Assembly (NCBI GenBank): GCA_021229015.1
Contig: CM037778.1
Span: forward strand, 12,372,956-12,436,955
Origin: Solen grandis
Lineage: Eukaryota > Mollusca > Bivalvia > Adapedonta > Solenidae
Direction of reading: 5' to 3'
Length of the DNA: 64,000 nt
Every line of letters starts with the position of its first letter. Within the stretch, counting starts at the first letter, position 1. Shown piece after piece: positions 10,671-24,597 of this stretch. Both the position numbers and the translations under genes were made by a program. The notes below the pieces were generated by a model. The model worked only from the letters and a program-made list of their open reading frames with translations. It was not told where the DNA came from and did no database searches.

Positions 10671-12809
10671 GAAAGAACATATCTTTTATTGTGTCACATT
10701 TTAAAAAAGTACATTTGTAACAGCATGTGAAAAAACAACAGAAAAAAAATTTTTATGGGAACATGAAACAACTTTTAAGGGGTTTAAACAAACAACCAAA
10801 CAAAACCAAACCCCTAATAATTAAAAACATACAAATTTTGAGGGGAGGGTGACCAAAAAACCCCTTTAAAAAAAGAGAGAGAGGGGGGAAAGAGAGAGAA
10901 AGGGGGAGAGGGGAGAGAGGGGGTTTTAAAACGGGTAAAAAATAAACGATAAAGTACAAAAATATAAATCTACTTTTTTAACTGTTCAAACTTTTAAAAA
11001 ATTTTTAAATCGGGGAAAGAAAAAAAAAAAATTAAATTTATTTCAGTGATTTAAAAAAAATATTGACTAGGGTTTAAAAAAAAAAAAAAAAAAAAAAAAA
11101 GAAAAAAAATAATATTTTTTTATTTTAATTTTTTTAATTTGTAAAAAAGGGAATACAAAGTACAGGGGACAAATATTTTTGATAAAAAAATATAATAAAA
11201 AAAACAGTAAAAAATTTTTAAAAATTAAAAATTTTTCAATTTACAAATCGACATTCCCTTTAAAAAAAATACAAAGTACGATTTTTTTTTTTTTTTCCCT
11301 TAAACAGTTTTAATTAAAGGGGGAAAAGGGAGAGAGAGAAAGAGAGAGGGCGCAGTATAAATATATTGAAATTTTTGAAATTAACTTTTTTTTTTCCCCA
11401 AAGAAAAAAGGAAAAATTAAAATATCTTTTTAAAAAAGTAATTAAAAAAAGTTGAAAAAAAATTAAAAATTTTGGCAGGGGAATTAAATTTTTAAAACAA
11501 TGAAAATTCAAAGTTGAAAATTTAAAAGGGTGGTTTTTCCCCCCCCAAAAATTGCGACCCCTTTTTTTTTTATTGGTCATCCCCCCCCTTTGACACACAG
11601 CACATTTAACTTGCACGGATTTCACGCTGAATTAAAAAAAAACCCTGTGCCAAAAACCTTATGGATAAAACAGCCTTTTTTTGGGCCCATTTTAGGGGTT
11701 TAAGTAACCGTTTGAAAAGTTTTTTTTTTTAAAAAAAGATAACTTTTTTAAAAATATATCTCCCAAAATTTTAAATATTATGTGGGAAAAATAAGAGAAA
11801 AGAAAAAATCGTCCTCTGGGGTCGTAGCCCGACTTTTGACCCGCCATTACTTACCACATGAAACAATGCTGACAATACAAAATATTGTAAATAATAAAAT
11901 AATATCAAAAATTTACATAAGCGCTCAAAAAATTAAAATTTCACTAACCCAATTTTTTTAAAAATTTAAAAAAAATTAAAAGGGTTTATTGTTTTAAAAA
12001 AAAATTTAAGCAAATTTTTTTAAAAACCCCTTCCCTTTTGAGACTCTTTTTAAAAAAAACTTTTTTCACACATAAGATGATCTGCAGAAAAGCCACGGTC
12101 AAACCCCCCAAAAAAGGGTTTAAAAAATTAATCTACATTACCGACCAAGGAGAAAGTGAAAAAGCTAAAACTTATCGCCTCGAGACGGGCCGGGATCAGT
12201 TTTTATCCCGGGGTCACAGGGGGTTTTTTCATTTTTTACTTATGGGGGAAAGGTTTAAAAATTATGAGGGCCCCCAAAAAATAGAATTTAGCAAGAAAAA
12301 AGTGGAAAAATTTTGTTTAAAAGAATTTTCTTTTAATTTAGTATTAGTTTAATTATTTTTAAATGTTCATAGTCCCAACTAGATCAAAATACATATAAAA
12401 ATTTATTTTTTTTTTCTTTCTATCCCTTTCCCCTTTTTTTTTTTTTTTTTTTTTTTTTCCCTTTTTCCCCCCCCCTTTTTTCCTTTTTTTTCCCCCAGAT
12501 TAGCATGAAATTTAGATACACAGAAAAAAAATGGTAGATATATGAAAAAAATGAAAAAAAGTGGAAAAAAAGCTTTAACAAAAAATGTTTGAAGCCAAAT
12601 TAACAAGTACCTCTTACAAAGAGAGAAAAGCTTGGAACATTTTTTAAAAACTTTGTATAAGATCTTTAAAAGAATAATCCCAAAAGAGGGACCACTTGTG
12701 CGAAAAAAACCCCCAAGTGCCCCTATGGGTTAAAACAACAGGATAAAAATTTTTTTCTTGCTCTCAGGAAAAAAGGGTTTAAAGGGCTAAAATAGCAATA
12801 CACAGGAAT

Positions 12810-12810
<1 letters not shown>

Positions 12811-12849
<39 letters not shown>
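12811..12849. repeat. Poly-A tract, about 39 bases
   Basis: Uninterrupted A run, one of several in the distorted block (others near 9,914-9,937, 11,079-11,100 and 20,906-20,934). Their true length is uncertain because run lengths in this block are unreliable. Confidence 0.6.
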
Positions 12850-12850
<1 letters not shown>

Positions 12851-13756
12851 CAGTAAGAAGTTTTACAGGCACGTTATTAATTCATTTTTTTTTCTCCTTT
12901 TTTTTTCCCTTTCCCTCTTCTCTTTCTTTCAAAATCATTCTGTTTTTTAAATTTAATATTTTCTTGCATGATTTTTTTTCAAATACATTTTGCGGGTTTT
13001 TTTAAATTTGTTGGGGCCTTAGTTTTATTTTTTCCCTTTAAAAAAAATTTTTCAGTGGTTTTTTGTTTGAGATTAAATATTTTGGGGGGGATTTTTTTAA
13101 ATCTTTTTTCTTTAAAATAGGGCAGACCGGAGGTAGTTTTTCCCATCGGGGGATCGCAGGGGGGGCATAGGGCCCATTTTTTTCAAAAAGGGGGATATAT
13201 ACTGGTCCCCTCGGCCCCCTTCTATGGGAAACTTGGTTTCCATCAAAATTTTAAAAATAAAAAAAAAGATTAGCAGGAAAAAAAAACAAAAGGAAATTTT
13301 TTCCCGAAAGGGGCTCTGTTTAAATTTTTTATAATTTTACCTTTAGATGAACCCCTTTTTGGGGTAGATTCCAGTGTTTTGGTTTTAAATTGATCAATCA
13401 ATCTTGCTTTGATATGGGTTTTTTTTTTTTGAAATGTGGTTGTGAATCCAAATATACGCCCCCCGTATAAACAGCATGTTACCAGAAACAAAAAACAGAC
13501 AGAAAAAACCCAAAAATTTTTTTTTCGACGTTTTAATAGTACATTGTCTTTTAAAAGATATTCACTATCTTTTACAAAAACAAATTTGAGTACATAAACA
13601 TTTTTCAATGTGAATATCTATTTCATTAAACAAAAATTTTACCCAGTTTAATAGAAACTATGGGGAAAAAAAAGAAAAAAAAAAAAAAAAAAGAAAAAAG
13701 GAAGGAATTCCAGTGAAAAAAAAAAAAAAAAAAAAAAAAAGGAGATAAAAAGTCAC

Positions 13757-13790
13757 AACCACACACACACACCACACACACACAAAACCC
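13757..13790. repeat. CA microsatellite
   Basis: ACACACAC run interrupted once, within the low-quality block. Confidence 0.6.
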
Positions 13791-16700
13791 CAAATACATA
13801 TATTAAACAGTATAAAAATAAGACTATATCAATTTTTTTTGAGAATGTAGCTTAAGATAATAATGAAGTAAAAAAAAAAATTTTATATTAATTTTTACAA
13901 AAAGGTTTCTTTTTTTAAGCATTACAATTTTAAAATTTGCTTTGGTAAAGACTCCATAGTCCACAAATTTTTACCAAATTTTTACTTTTTACATAACAAA
14001 ACACAGTCCCTTGGGGCCGGGGTTAAAATTTTGGTTTTGCCGAAATTTGGGAAAAAACGTTTCTAACCCGATCAGTGAGTTTTTTTTCTTCCGGCCCCAA
14101 ACATAATAACACACGGTTACAAAAGGAACTTTTTTATAAAAAAAAGGTTTTGTAGTTTTCCAAGGGGGGTTTTGGCCCCGGGAAAGGGATTTTTTTATAC
14201 CCGGGTTTTTTAAATTTCTACATACAAGAAAAACCTCTAGGTTTTGGGGAATGTCGACAAAATTACAACTAACGGGAAACCCCCAATTTAAAAAACCCTT
14301 TTCTTAAAATTTTAAAAGGGGAAAAAGTTTGTACATTGAAAATTTTTTAAAAAAAATTTTCATGATTAAAAAACAATTTTCCCTTCCCCCTTGCGCGTTT
14401 GTATATTGTTTACAATAGCATATTTTTTTTAAAAATTTAACTTTAAATTTAAAAAAATTTTTTTTAACAAAGAAAAATAAAATTTTTTAGTCCTGTATTT
14501 TTGGTTTATATTAAATGTATTCTTAAATTAAATCTTCTTTTTGGAAATGTTTATTTTCCAGGGGCGACGTGTATCGTGAAAATTTAAATGCTATGCCGAT
14601 ACTATGAGGAACAACAAGGGGGAAAAATTTTTTTATAGATAAGGGGTACTAACCCAAAAAAAAAACCTTTTTTAATGGTTTTTTAAAAAGGGGAACTTTT
14701 TTATTTATTTTACCCTTTTTAAATTTGGTTTATCAGAATTTTAATTTTAATTTTATTTTTCCCCTTTTTTTAAAAAAACTAAAATTTTTTTTATTTAAAA
14801 TTCCCGGGTTTGATTTTTATCAACTTATGGGAAATTTTAAAATTCTTTTTCAATTAAAAAATTTTTTTTTGACGGGAAAAAAAATCTAAATTTACTGTAT
14901 GCAGGCAGATAATTACAAATGTACCATTTCTACATCTCCTTTTCACAACAAAGACAAATTCTTCCTCTCGTGAAATTCTATTTCTATATATCTACCTGTG
15001 TTTTGGGGGTGTCCAAAATTAAACCAAAACCCCCAAAAAAAAGTTAAAGTACCGGGGAAAACTAAATAATTTTCATATTCAAAATTTTCCTTTCAGTTTT
15101 TATAAATCTAATACTTTTTTTTCCCTTTTCATTTTTTTTTCCCCCTTGCACAAAACAGGGCTGTTAACTTTCTTAAAACATGATAACAAAAAAACTTAGT
15201 TTTTGACACAAAAGGTTTTTTCCCCCAAAAAAAAAACCCTTCCCTTTTAAAAAAAAAGTATATTTTCAGATTATACCCCAATTTTTTTTTTTCCCTTTCT
15301 TAAAAACTTCCACACTAGGGTTTTTTTACTTTTTGTAATATATTTTTATCTGTGTAAAACAAATTTTAAAACCCCAAAATTTTAAAAATTTTCATCCAAA
15401 ATTTTTAAAATAAAAAAAGGGGACTCCAACCGCCCCTAACACCTAAAATTACTTGTTTAGTTCTAAACCCTTTTTAAAAAATTTTTTTTTCCAAAAAATT
15501 TTTAATTTCAGTCTTTTTTATTTCTTATAAATTTTTAAAGCCCCCCCCCCTGACGAGTAACATAAAAAAAGGGCTACAAAGCCAAATAATTGGGCAAAAA
15601 TAATTTTTGGGGCAAATTTAAGCCTTCTCAAAAAAAGCAGCGTTTTCATAGCTTTCAATCCCTTTTCCTTCACATATTTTTCTTTTGATTTTTAAAAATC
15701 AGTAAAATAAATTTAGTCCCTAGGATTAAAATTAACCAAACCAAATTCTATTTCAAACCCTTTGTATATCCACCTTTCAAATTTTAGATAATTTTTTTTA
15801 AAAACCCCCCCCACATTCCGTCGGATTTTTAAAAAAAAAATCCCCCTTTTTTAAACCCCTTTAATTTGGGGGAACCCGGGGGCTTTGAAAAAAACCCAAA
15901 ACTATACAAAAATAGGGGGATTAGTTACATGTGAGCGCAACCCCGAAATTTATTTAACGAAGCCCACGATAGGGGCGCTGTCAATAAAAACCCCGTTTCT
16001 CTCTCTCTCTCTTTCCCTTGAGATTTTCCCAAAAACTAACCCTTTTTTCAAAAATGGGTTTTTAATCCCGTTCGGGAAATTTGGGGAAATTTTTTTTTTC
16101 GAGGGGAATCTTCCAGCGGGTTTTTGTTTGACCGGACCCTTTTTTTTTTTTGGGGCCGCGGGGTCTTCCCCCCTTGGGTTTTTCTTTTCCCAATATAATT
16201 TTCATATACCAAGTGATTTTTGACCAAAAAAAATTCCAAAAAAATTTGGGTTAACTTTAATTTTTTTTTTTTTTATTTATTTTTTTTTTAAAAATCCCAA
16301 AAATCATCATTTAGATGGGTTTATTGGCTGCTTCCACTTGAAGCGCTTCATGCGAGTTTTAAATTTTTCCCCCCAAAAACCCATGCTTCTTGAGATCGGG
16401 GCCTAAAAAAACAAAATAAAAAGATAATTAAAACGCCTAAAGCAAATACCGATATTTAAATTTTTAATGATAAATTTAAAAAAAAAATTTAAATTTTTTA
16501 TCGGGGGATTAAACCCCCCAATTTTGCCCCCGTTATTAAAAAAATTTAAATTTAAAATAAGAAAAAAAACTTTTACTCACAGTTCTCATCAAAGCGGGGT
16601 GCCACTCTATTTAAACTTTTAAGATTAGCCGGGAGGGGGGTTTTCTTTTCACCACCTCCCGGGGAAAAAGGACCCCTTGTTTGAGCTGAAAAAAAAAAAC

Positions 16701-19700
16701 CCAAAATTTCATCTAAAACCAAAAAATTTTTTCCATCGGAAAGTTTTGTTTTTAAAAACCCTTTTTTAGATTATGTTTTAATTTTTTTTTTCCCCCCTTT
16801 TAAAATTTAAAAATCATAAAATTTTGGGAAAAATGAAGGTTAAAAATAAAAACTTTTGGGGGTTCGCCGGATTCCTGTTGGGGAGATTTGGGAAATGGGG
16901 TTTTTAATCCCCTTTTTTGAAAACAAGAAATAGAAGCCATTATTTCTTAAAACAATAATTTTATTAAAACGAATCAATGATTAGGGTGCAGCTTGGGGAT
17001 CAACAAATCGCAGCGCGACCCACGAATTTCGGGTTAAACTTTTTTTATAATAAAATAGGGTTTACTTTCGAATTAAAATGAAGTTAACCACGGGCTCACC
17101 CTCCTGGGGCTATTTTTACTTTTTTTTGGGTGAATTTTCAAAATTTCCGAAATCGCCTAATTTTGTTAATCCCTTTTTTTTCTATTTTTTTGGTTTTCTC
17201 TACTTTTTCTTTTCGCAAAAACGCGTCCCAAATTTGCTTTAAGTTTTGACAATCGGTGGGGAAAAAAATTTTTCCCTTTTATGTCTAAATTCTTTTTTCA
17301 AAACACCCCCAAATCCGCGGGAGTTAACCCGGCTTTTTTCTAGGGGACGATAAAGGGGTTTTTGCGGTTTTTTTTAAGGCGAGATATCGCTTTTTAAAAT
17401 TTTTTCCCCTTTCGCTAATTTTTTCCCCTTTTTCCCGGGGAAACAGGGGAAAAATTTTTTTTATTTAATTTTTTTAAATTTTTTAATTTTTTTTTTTAAA
17501 TTTAATTTTTTATTAAAAACCCAAACATTCGCATTAAAACCCCCCCGCAAAACTCGAGAATCTTTTAAAAATATTTTTACCTTTTTCTTTTTTCTTTTCT
17601 CAACGCTTTTTCCCTTTTTATACCCCTTCTTTTTTATCCCGCAACCCCCCTTTGTTTTTAGTTTTTTTTTAAGGGGGTTTTTCCCCGGGCCCCCCCCCGG
17701 GGAAAAAGCCGGGGGCCGGGGGCCCGGGGGGGAAAAATTTTGGTCCGGGGTTTGTTTTGGGTTTTTTTTGTTTTTAAAAACGGTACAGCCAGAACCTTTT
17801 TAAAAAAAAAGTAAAAAGAAAAATTAACTGAATTTATCATTCTCGTATATCAATAAATTTTTGTGTTTTTTTTAAATTTTAAAATTTTTAATAGAAAAAA
17901 TAATACTTACATTTTTCCCGGCTCCCCCCCCCGAACAACCGTCCCCGGGGGGGCGTCACGGGGGGGTTTGGGGTTTTCGGTGTTTTTTTGATCTGGGGGA
18001 TAAAAGGGTTTTCCCAATTTTTTACAACCCTTTTAAAGGGTTTGGATGGGTCTTAATAGCCTAAACCGATGATTACAGATTTCATTTTTGGGAAAAGCCA
18101 TTTAAAATATCCGAAAATTTTTTTTTTTTTCGCGGGCGAGCGATCTTTTTTTTAAAAAGTTTTTTGAAAATTTGTTAAAATTTACGGAAAAGACATAAAT
18201 GACAAAAAAATAATTTTAAAAAAGTTTTTTAAAAAAAACCCCTGCCCAAAATTTTTGGGAAATCCAAGGCATGTTTTTTTTTTAAAAAACTTTTAATTTA
18301 AAAGGGGATCACATGCAGGGGAAACATTTTTGAACAATTTTAAAAAAATTTTCCCCATGATTTTGAATTTTTTTAAAATTTCTTAGTTTTTCCAAAAAAA
18401 GGTTAAAAAAACCCAAATAACAACAAAAAAAACAATACTAAAAAAAATATTATTTTTTTTTTGTATGAAAAAAAATTATTGATATAACCTTTTTTTAAAA
18501 CTTCATCAACATCAAAAATATTTTTTTTTTAGCTTTCTTTTTAGAGACGATTTTAAAATTTAATCAGGTTTGGGCACCTCCTATTTTTAAACCCCAAACG
18601 CCCGAAGGGGTTTTTGAAGCCTTTTTCTTTTTGGGGTTTTGGGTTTAAACTAGGGTACTGGAGTTGCCAAAGTTCACATTTTTAAAAAAAAATAGTCTTC
18701 ACCCAAACCTTTTCCCAAAACGAGAAAAGCACATCATACTTTCAAAATTTGACTTATTTCAATCCCAACTGCCGGGGGTATAAGGGAATGATTTTTAAAT
18801 GGGGTGTTAAAAGACACCCTTTTTGTCGATGAAGAAAAATTTCAATTCCGCCAATTGATCTTTTGCATTTCAAAAATTTTAAAGTGTGATTTTTGAGAAT
18901 TCATATTTTGACTTTTTTTATGCAAAAGCTTTGTGTGAGGAAAAGGGGGAATTTAAAAGGAAAAAAACCCTTTTTTGGGTTCAAAAAAAACCTTTCCTTC
19001 TCAACCCAACATACTGATTTTTTAACACGATGTGAAGAAAACAAATTTTTTTTACTTTGAAAAAATTAAAGGGGATTTAAAAAAAAGGACTTTTTCACCC
19101 TGGGGGAAGAAATTTGCTCTTTCAAATCTTCCCCAAAAAAACCCTTTTTTAAAATTTTCATAAACCTTTCATCGAAAGCAAAAACTTTTATGGGTTTTGA
19201 AAACAAAGCTTTGGAAAAAACCCAAAAAAAAAAGAATGGTATTGACGTTTTCACGTTTGGGGAAAACAATTTTTCGCACTTTTTTTTTGGGGGCAATTTT
19301 ATAAACTTATTTAAAGGTGTGACTAAACATGGGATTTTTTGACAATTTTTGTCTTCCCCTGAAAGTTTTTCCCCTTTTACTTTTTATTGTTTCATTTGTA
19401 TTTTTTTTTAAATTATTTTCACTTTGAATGTGCCCCTCGAAAATAAAAAGTTCTTTTTTTTGTTTTTTAAAAAATTTTAAAAATGGGAATGTTGTTGATG
19501 TTTTTTTTTTTTTAAATTCCCCGTTATAACATTTTTTTTTTTGTCATGGAAAAGCCCAAAAGGGAAAAAAATTTTTTCTCTGATTATTTTTTTGATACCA
19601 AAAAAAAAATGGTATCCTTGGGTACTGTAAATTACTTTCAAATATTAAGCAAAAATTCCGGGGAAATTTTTGTGTTTTTTTTTTTTAACGGGCAAACAAA

Positions 19701-20902
19701 TAAAAGATTCATACCCGTACAGAAACAAGAAAAATCAAAAAACAGAACACCCCCACTTTTAAATACGGGGACTTAAAAAAAACTGATATGGATTGATTCG
19801 GGTTGGGAAATTTATTGCTAAATAAAAAGATTTTGTCAATACTACTTTTTGGGGTTGACATAATGGGGGGTTTTTTCCCTGTACGCCAAATTTTTAAAAA
19901 AAAAATTAAAAAAATTATTTCTAAAAACTGATGTTCTAAGCTTTTCAAAAATTTTATTTAAAATAAAACAATTGGGTTCGAATTCTTTAAAACCACAAGG
20001 TAAATTTTTTTTTAAAAAAAAACAAAAAACAAAAAAAAAAACAAACATAAAAAAAAATATTTACAATTAAAAAAAAAAATGTCCCTAAAAAAATTTATGT
20101 TTAAAAAAGTCATTCGTACATTACGAGATAAAAATTTTAAAAAAGTTGAGAACAAAAAAAATTTTTCCCTTACATCATAATCTACAGACCGTTGAAAAAT
20201 TGTTTACAATATTTCCCTCTGAAGTCCCCAAAGGGCCCCGACAGGGAGCAGTTAAAAAAAAAAAAGGGTGTGAATTTTTTAAATCAAAAGGGGGAAAAAT
20301 TTTTTTTGAAAAAAAAAACAACAAACAAAAAAAAAAAAAAACAAAAACAAAACAAAAACAAAAAAAAAAAAAAAAAAACAAACATAAAAATTTATAAATT
20401 TTAAAACACAAACCCCCCGGGAACCCAAATTATGCTAAAAAGAGCCCCCCAAAATTATGGATATACTTTTTTTGAATTTACATCGAAATTTCGTTATTTC
20501 AAAATTTCTACAACCTTTTTAAATATTACAAAATTCTCCACTCTGAAGTCCAAAGGGCCCCCAAAAAGGAGCATAAAACGGAAAAAAAGTGTGAAGTATG
20601 CTGTTTTTAAAAACCAAAACTTTCAAAAATATTTTAAAAATTTTTTAAAAGGGGGGGGTTTTATCGCTTAATTAATCTAAAACCCCATTTTGTCGAGCAT
20701 CCCCAAAAACGTATCAGGGAAAAAACAAAAAATTTAAACAATGGTTTTTCGTTTTATTTTTAGGGTTTTTGGTTAAGGAAGGAAAAATTTTAAAAAGAGT
20801 TGAAAAAATAAGAAAGTTTAAAATTTTTTTCCAAAAAAAATTTTTATGAGTTTGGGATTCCCCAATGTTTTTTTCCCATTTTTATTTTAATACAAAAAAA
20901 AA

Positions 20903-20936
<34 letters not shown>

Positions 20937-21559
20937 CCAATGGGGTATTGGATTTTATTAAAACAAATGTATTATCTGGAAAAACTAAAGTTCATCCTTT
21001 TTTATTTCAGCTTGTAAAATTTTAATTTATGCCCCTTTAAAAATTTGGTGTTCTTTTTTGGGGGGGAACCCTTTTTTAAAAAGTTTTTTTAAAAAATCAA
21101 AAGGGGTTTTAAAATTAACACTTAAAAAAATTTTTTTCCCCAAAAACGGTGAATGGAAAAAAGGGGGGAAAAGTAATTTTATGCACAAATATTTGCCCCA
21201 TTCATTGAAAGTTTAAAAAAATAAAAAATTTTAAAAAATACCGTATGTATTTTGGGGGTTTTTCCAATTTTTTTTTAAATTGAAAAACCATGTCAGAAAC
21301 CTCACCAAAAAATTTATCCCCCGCTACTTGTTTTATTGGGGGCAGAGTGGGGAGTTGTATTTAGTTTTTTTTAAAAACTTTGTACAAAATTTTTTTTACC
21401 TGCAAATGCCGAAAAAAAATTATTTTTGCAAATTCTGGATATAAACCCCAAAGTAAAACACGGGAAATGGGACCAACAGAAAATAAATAGTTTCAATAAA
21501 ATAATTTTTTTCTTAGATCAATTTGATTCTTTAAATTTTTTAGGGGTATATATCAAAAT

Positions 21560-22440
21560 GGGCATAATATTTTTTTTTAAAAATAAAATAAATAAAAATA
21601 ATTTTTTAAAAAAATAATTTTTAATAAAATCAAAATTGAAAACAATTAAAAAAAAATAAAATAAAAAAGTAAATATAAAAAAAATCAAAATTTTAAAACA
21701 ATTAATAATTTTAAAAAAAATAAAAAAATAATTATAAAAAACTTTTTTAAAAAAATCATAATTAAAAAAATTAATAAAAAAAAATTTTAAAAAAAAAAAT
21801 TTTTAAAAAATAATTTTTAAAAAAAATCATAATTAAAAAATTAATAAAAATAAAAAAATAGAAATAAAAAAAAAAAACAAAATTTTAAATAAATTAATAA
21901 AATAAAAAAAAAAAAAAAAATTATAAAAAATACTTTTTAATAAAAAAAAAAATTAAAAAAATTTTTAATAATAAAAAAAAAAATAATAAATAAATAATAA
22001 AAATTATAAAAAACCAATTGAAAAAAAATTAAAAAAAAAAAAATATTAAAAGTAAATAATAAGAAAAAAAAACAAAATTTGGGAAATCAATTAATAATAA
22101 TAATAATAAAATAAAAATTTAATAAAAAATAATTATAAAAAAAATTATAATAAAATAAAAAATTTAAAACAGATTAAAAAAAAAAATTTTAAAAGTAAAA
22201 ATTTAAAAAAAAATCAAAAATTTAAAAACGGGTTTAAATTTTAAAAATTTAAAAAAAATTTTTAAAAAAAAGAACTAAAAAAGAAAAAAATTTTAATTTT
22301 AAAAAAAAAAATTAAAAAAATTAATAATAATAAAATCAAATTGAATTAAATTAATAAAATTTAATTTTGATTAAAATTTAAATTTTTAAATAAAAATTTT
22401 AAAATAATTAAAATAATTCCCAAAAATTTTTTTTTAAAAA
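21560..22440. repeat. Almost pure A/T low-complexity stretch
   Basis: Roughly 880 bases made nearly entirely of AATAAAAAA- and TTTTAAAA-type words with only scattered C or G. Either a real AT-rich satellite or the worst part of the distorted read; no coding content. Confidence 0.6.
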
Positions 22441-23510
22441 TCCGGGGAAAAAAAAAAAAAATTTTTTTCCCCGGGCCCCCTTCACAAAATGTTTAAAAGA
22501 GGGATTCCATGTTTTAAATTTGTAAACCCAAAGTTACTTTTTTTTACAATATGAAAAAATAAGAATGCTCCCCTTCTACTACGATTGCGGGGAAATACGG
22601 GGCCACCCCACTTCGAAAAAGGGGAAAAGGCCCGGGTTTGATTTTTAAAAATTTGCCCCTTTAATTTTTTGTGAAAAAAAAAAAAATTTTTTTTGGCTGT
22701 ATATCCAAAACGGGGTTTTTGCATATTTTCAGGATTCTGTTTTAGGGCCCTTTTGTCACCCGGTTTTGGGGGAAAATCGTCAAACCCAAAAATTTAAACC
22801 CCAGTACCAGCGGATTTTTCCGGGGGTTATGCGAGATCGCTAAAAACCCGTGGGGACCTTGGGGTTTCCCCCGGGGGGAAAGTTCAAAACACCCCAAAAA
22901 TACGAAAAAAGAGCCCCCCTCTTTTAAAAAAAAAGGGAAAAATGAAGGAGAGCAAATGATGGGTCTTTTTTCCCAAAACCCCATTGCCAGAAAAAACCGT
23001 CGCTTAAAAAATCCACGGTTCCAATACCGCTAACCCCTTGGGGGGGGAAAAGGGCCAAAAAAAGGGGGGGGAAAAAAAACCTCCGAAACGACAGAAAAAC
23101 GCTCATTTAAGATACTACGGAGTGAAAAAAGCCCCCGGGCTTTTTAAAACGCTTGGTAAAAAATTTTTTCTGAATATTTTAAAAAGGGGTTTTTGTGCAG
23201 GGAAAAAAAGCAGTAGGAAAAAAAAAGGGGTTTTTTGCGCAAAGACACAACGGATCTATAGTACAACCATGCCGGGTGGGTTTTTCCCCTTTTATTGCAA
23301 GTGTAACACCCCCCCCCCCTCCTGTAAATGCAAATTTTTCCAACCCATTCACGCCTTTCTCGTTTTTTTAAATCCGACAAAAGCAATCCCTAATTTCACT
23401 TTTTCATAAGTCAAAAGTTTGACCTTTTTACATTATGTGCTAGTTTGAAACCTTTTTTATTATGCTTTAGATTCTTCTACATCTATAACAGTACTAAATC
23501 AGGTAAGGAT

Positions 23511-23610
23511 NNNNNNNNNNNNNNNNNNNNNNNNNNNNNNNNNNNNNNNNNNNNNNNNNNNNNNNNNNNNNNNNNNNNNNNNNNNNNNNNNNNNNNNNNN
23601 NNNNNNNNNN
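23511..23610. other. Assembly gap, 100 N
   Basis: Exactly 100 ambiguous bases, the conventional placeholder for a gap of unknown size. It cuts off the upstream part of the LTR element that continues at 23,611. Confidence 0.99.
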
Positions 23611-23611
23611 G

Positions 23612-24597
23612 TCTCAAGGTGGTTTTGAGCATGTTCTCATTATTACCGATCATTTTACTCGGTATGCACAGGCCATACCGACCAAAAACGAGACTGCTCG
23701 AACCACCGCCAAAGCCCTGTTTGACAACTTCTTTTGTCACTATGGATTCCCCTCCCGGATTCATAGTGACCAGGGGCAAAATTTTGAAATTGCGGTCATA
23801 CAAGAACTCCATGCACTTTGCAATATACAGAAAAGCCGGACAACGCCTTACTATCCCCAAGGGAATGGGATGGCCGAGAGCTTCAATCAGACTCTTATGA
23901 ATATGATTGGTACCCTGGTGGAAGGCTCATATCCCAGGCCTTGTACATGCATACAATGCAACAAGGCATAAAAGTACTGGCCTAACGCCATTCTTTCTGA
24001 TGTTTGGTAGACATCCTCGCTTGGCCGCGGATGCCTCTTTTGGTGTGAAGCCAGACAATTCCTCTGCCTCCAGGGACCAATCATCATTCACTGAGAGACC
24101 GTCTCAGCTTTGGTTATAAGATTGCTGCACGTGAGTCAAGTCGTCAGGCTCGACGCCATAAAAGGCGTTATAATCTCGGAGTTAGAGAGATCAAGGTTGA
24201 GTCTGCAGACCGTGTTCTCCTGCGCAAAGTTGGGTTCAAAGGTCGGCACAAACTGGCTTACAGGTGGGATGATGTCATTTATATTGTCGTAGAACAACCA
24301 AACCCAGACATCCCTGGTTTCCGGGTGCAAAAGGAATTTTCTAGAGGTTCTTTTCGCACGGAACATAGAAATCTTATGTTACCTTGTTCTTTTCTACCAG
24401 TCAAAGAGAAAGCTGTAGAGGTGAATGACAGCTCTGTTTCACCAGCTACAAGGCCCCAATCAGAGGTTGAAACAGTACCAAAATATGTGTGTCCGCTGCG
24501 TCGACTAGATCCGCTGGCAAAACCGTTTGTTCCTCGCCTTTCAACACGTGTTTGTAGGAAACCAAACACATTAAACTCACAGGACTGGGTCACATAA
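23612..24597 (+). pseudogene. LTR-retrotransposon integrase, frameshifted
   Basis: The catalytic core shows IITDHFTRYAQ (first Asp, codon at 23,648), IHSDQGQNFE (second Asp, 23,768) and GNGMAESFNQ (Glu, 23,876), with exactly 35 residues between the last two: a classic DD35E core. Near 23,910 the frame shifts into [24 protein letters not shown], the usual segment after the core. A further shift near 24,085 leads to a C-terminal domain with RWDDVIYIVVEQP ending at a stop at 24,597. In intact elements integrase joins the cDNA copy to host DNA. The N-terminal zinc-binding domain is lost to the gap. The two shifts make this copy inactive as written. Confidence 0.9.

Larger units (their letters stand above)
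8446..23440. other. Homopolymer-distorted block, probable base-calling or gap-fill artefact
   Basis: About 15 kb in which nearly every base occurs in runs: long A and T tracts mixed with CCCCC and GGGGG runs. Reading frames are destroyed and texture changes abruptly at both ends (near 8,446 and 23,440). The right end stops about 70 bases before a 100-N gap. Real sequence is visible underneath: degraded repeats at 9,147-9,285 and 10,393-10,670, a CA microsatellite near 13,760-13,795, and CT-rich tracts. I therefore call no genes inside it. It could be a genuine extreme AT-rich satellite, but the expanded C and G runs argue against that. Confidence 0.7.

Noticed and set aside
20340..20410. Lys-rich peptide with many AAAC words
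   Set aside because: Low-complexity A-rich DNA in the distorted block; no real coding signal.
23038..23409. 123-codon open stretch before the N gap
   Set aside because: Entirely inside the homopolymer-distorted block and composed of Lys, Phe and Gly runs expected from stretched A, T and G tracts.
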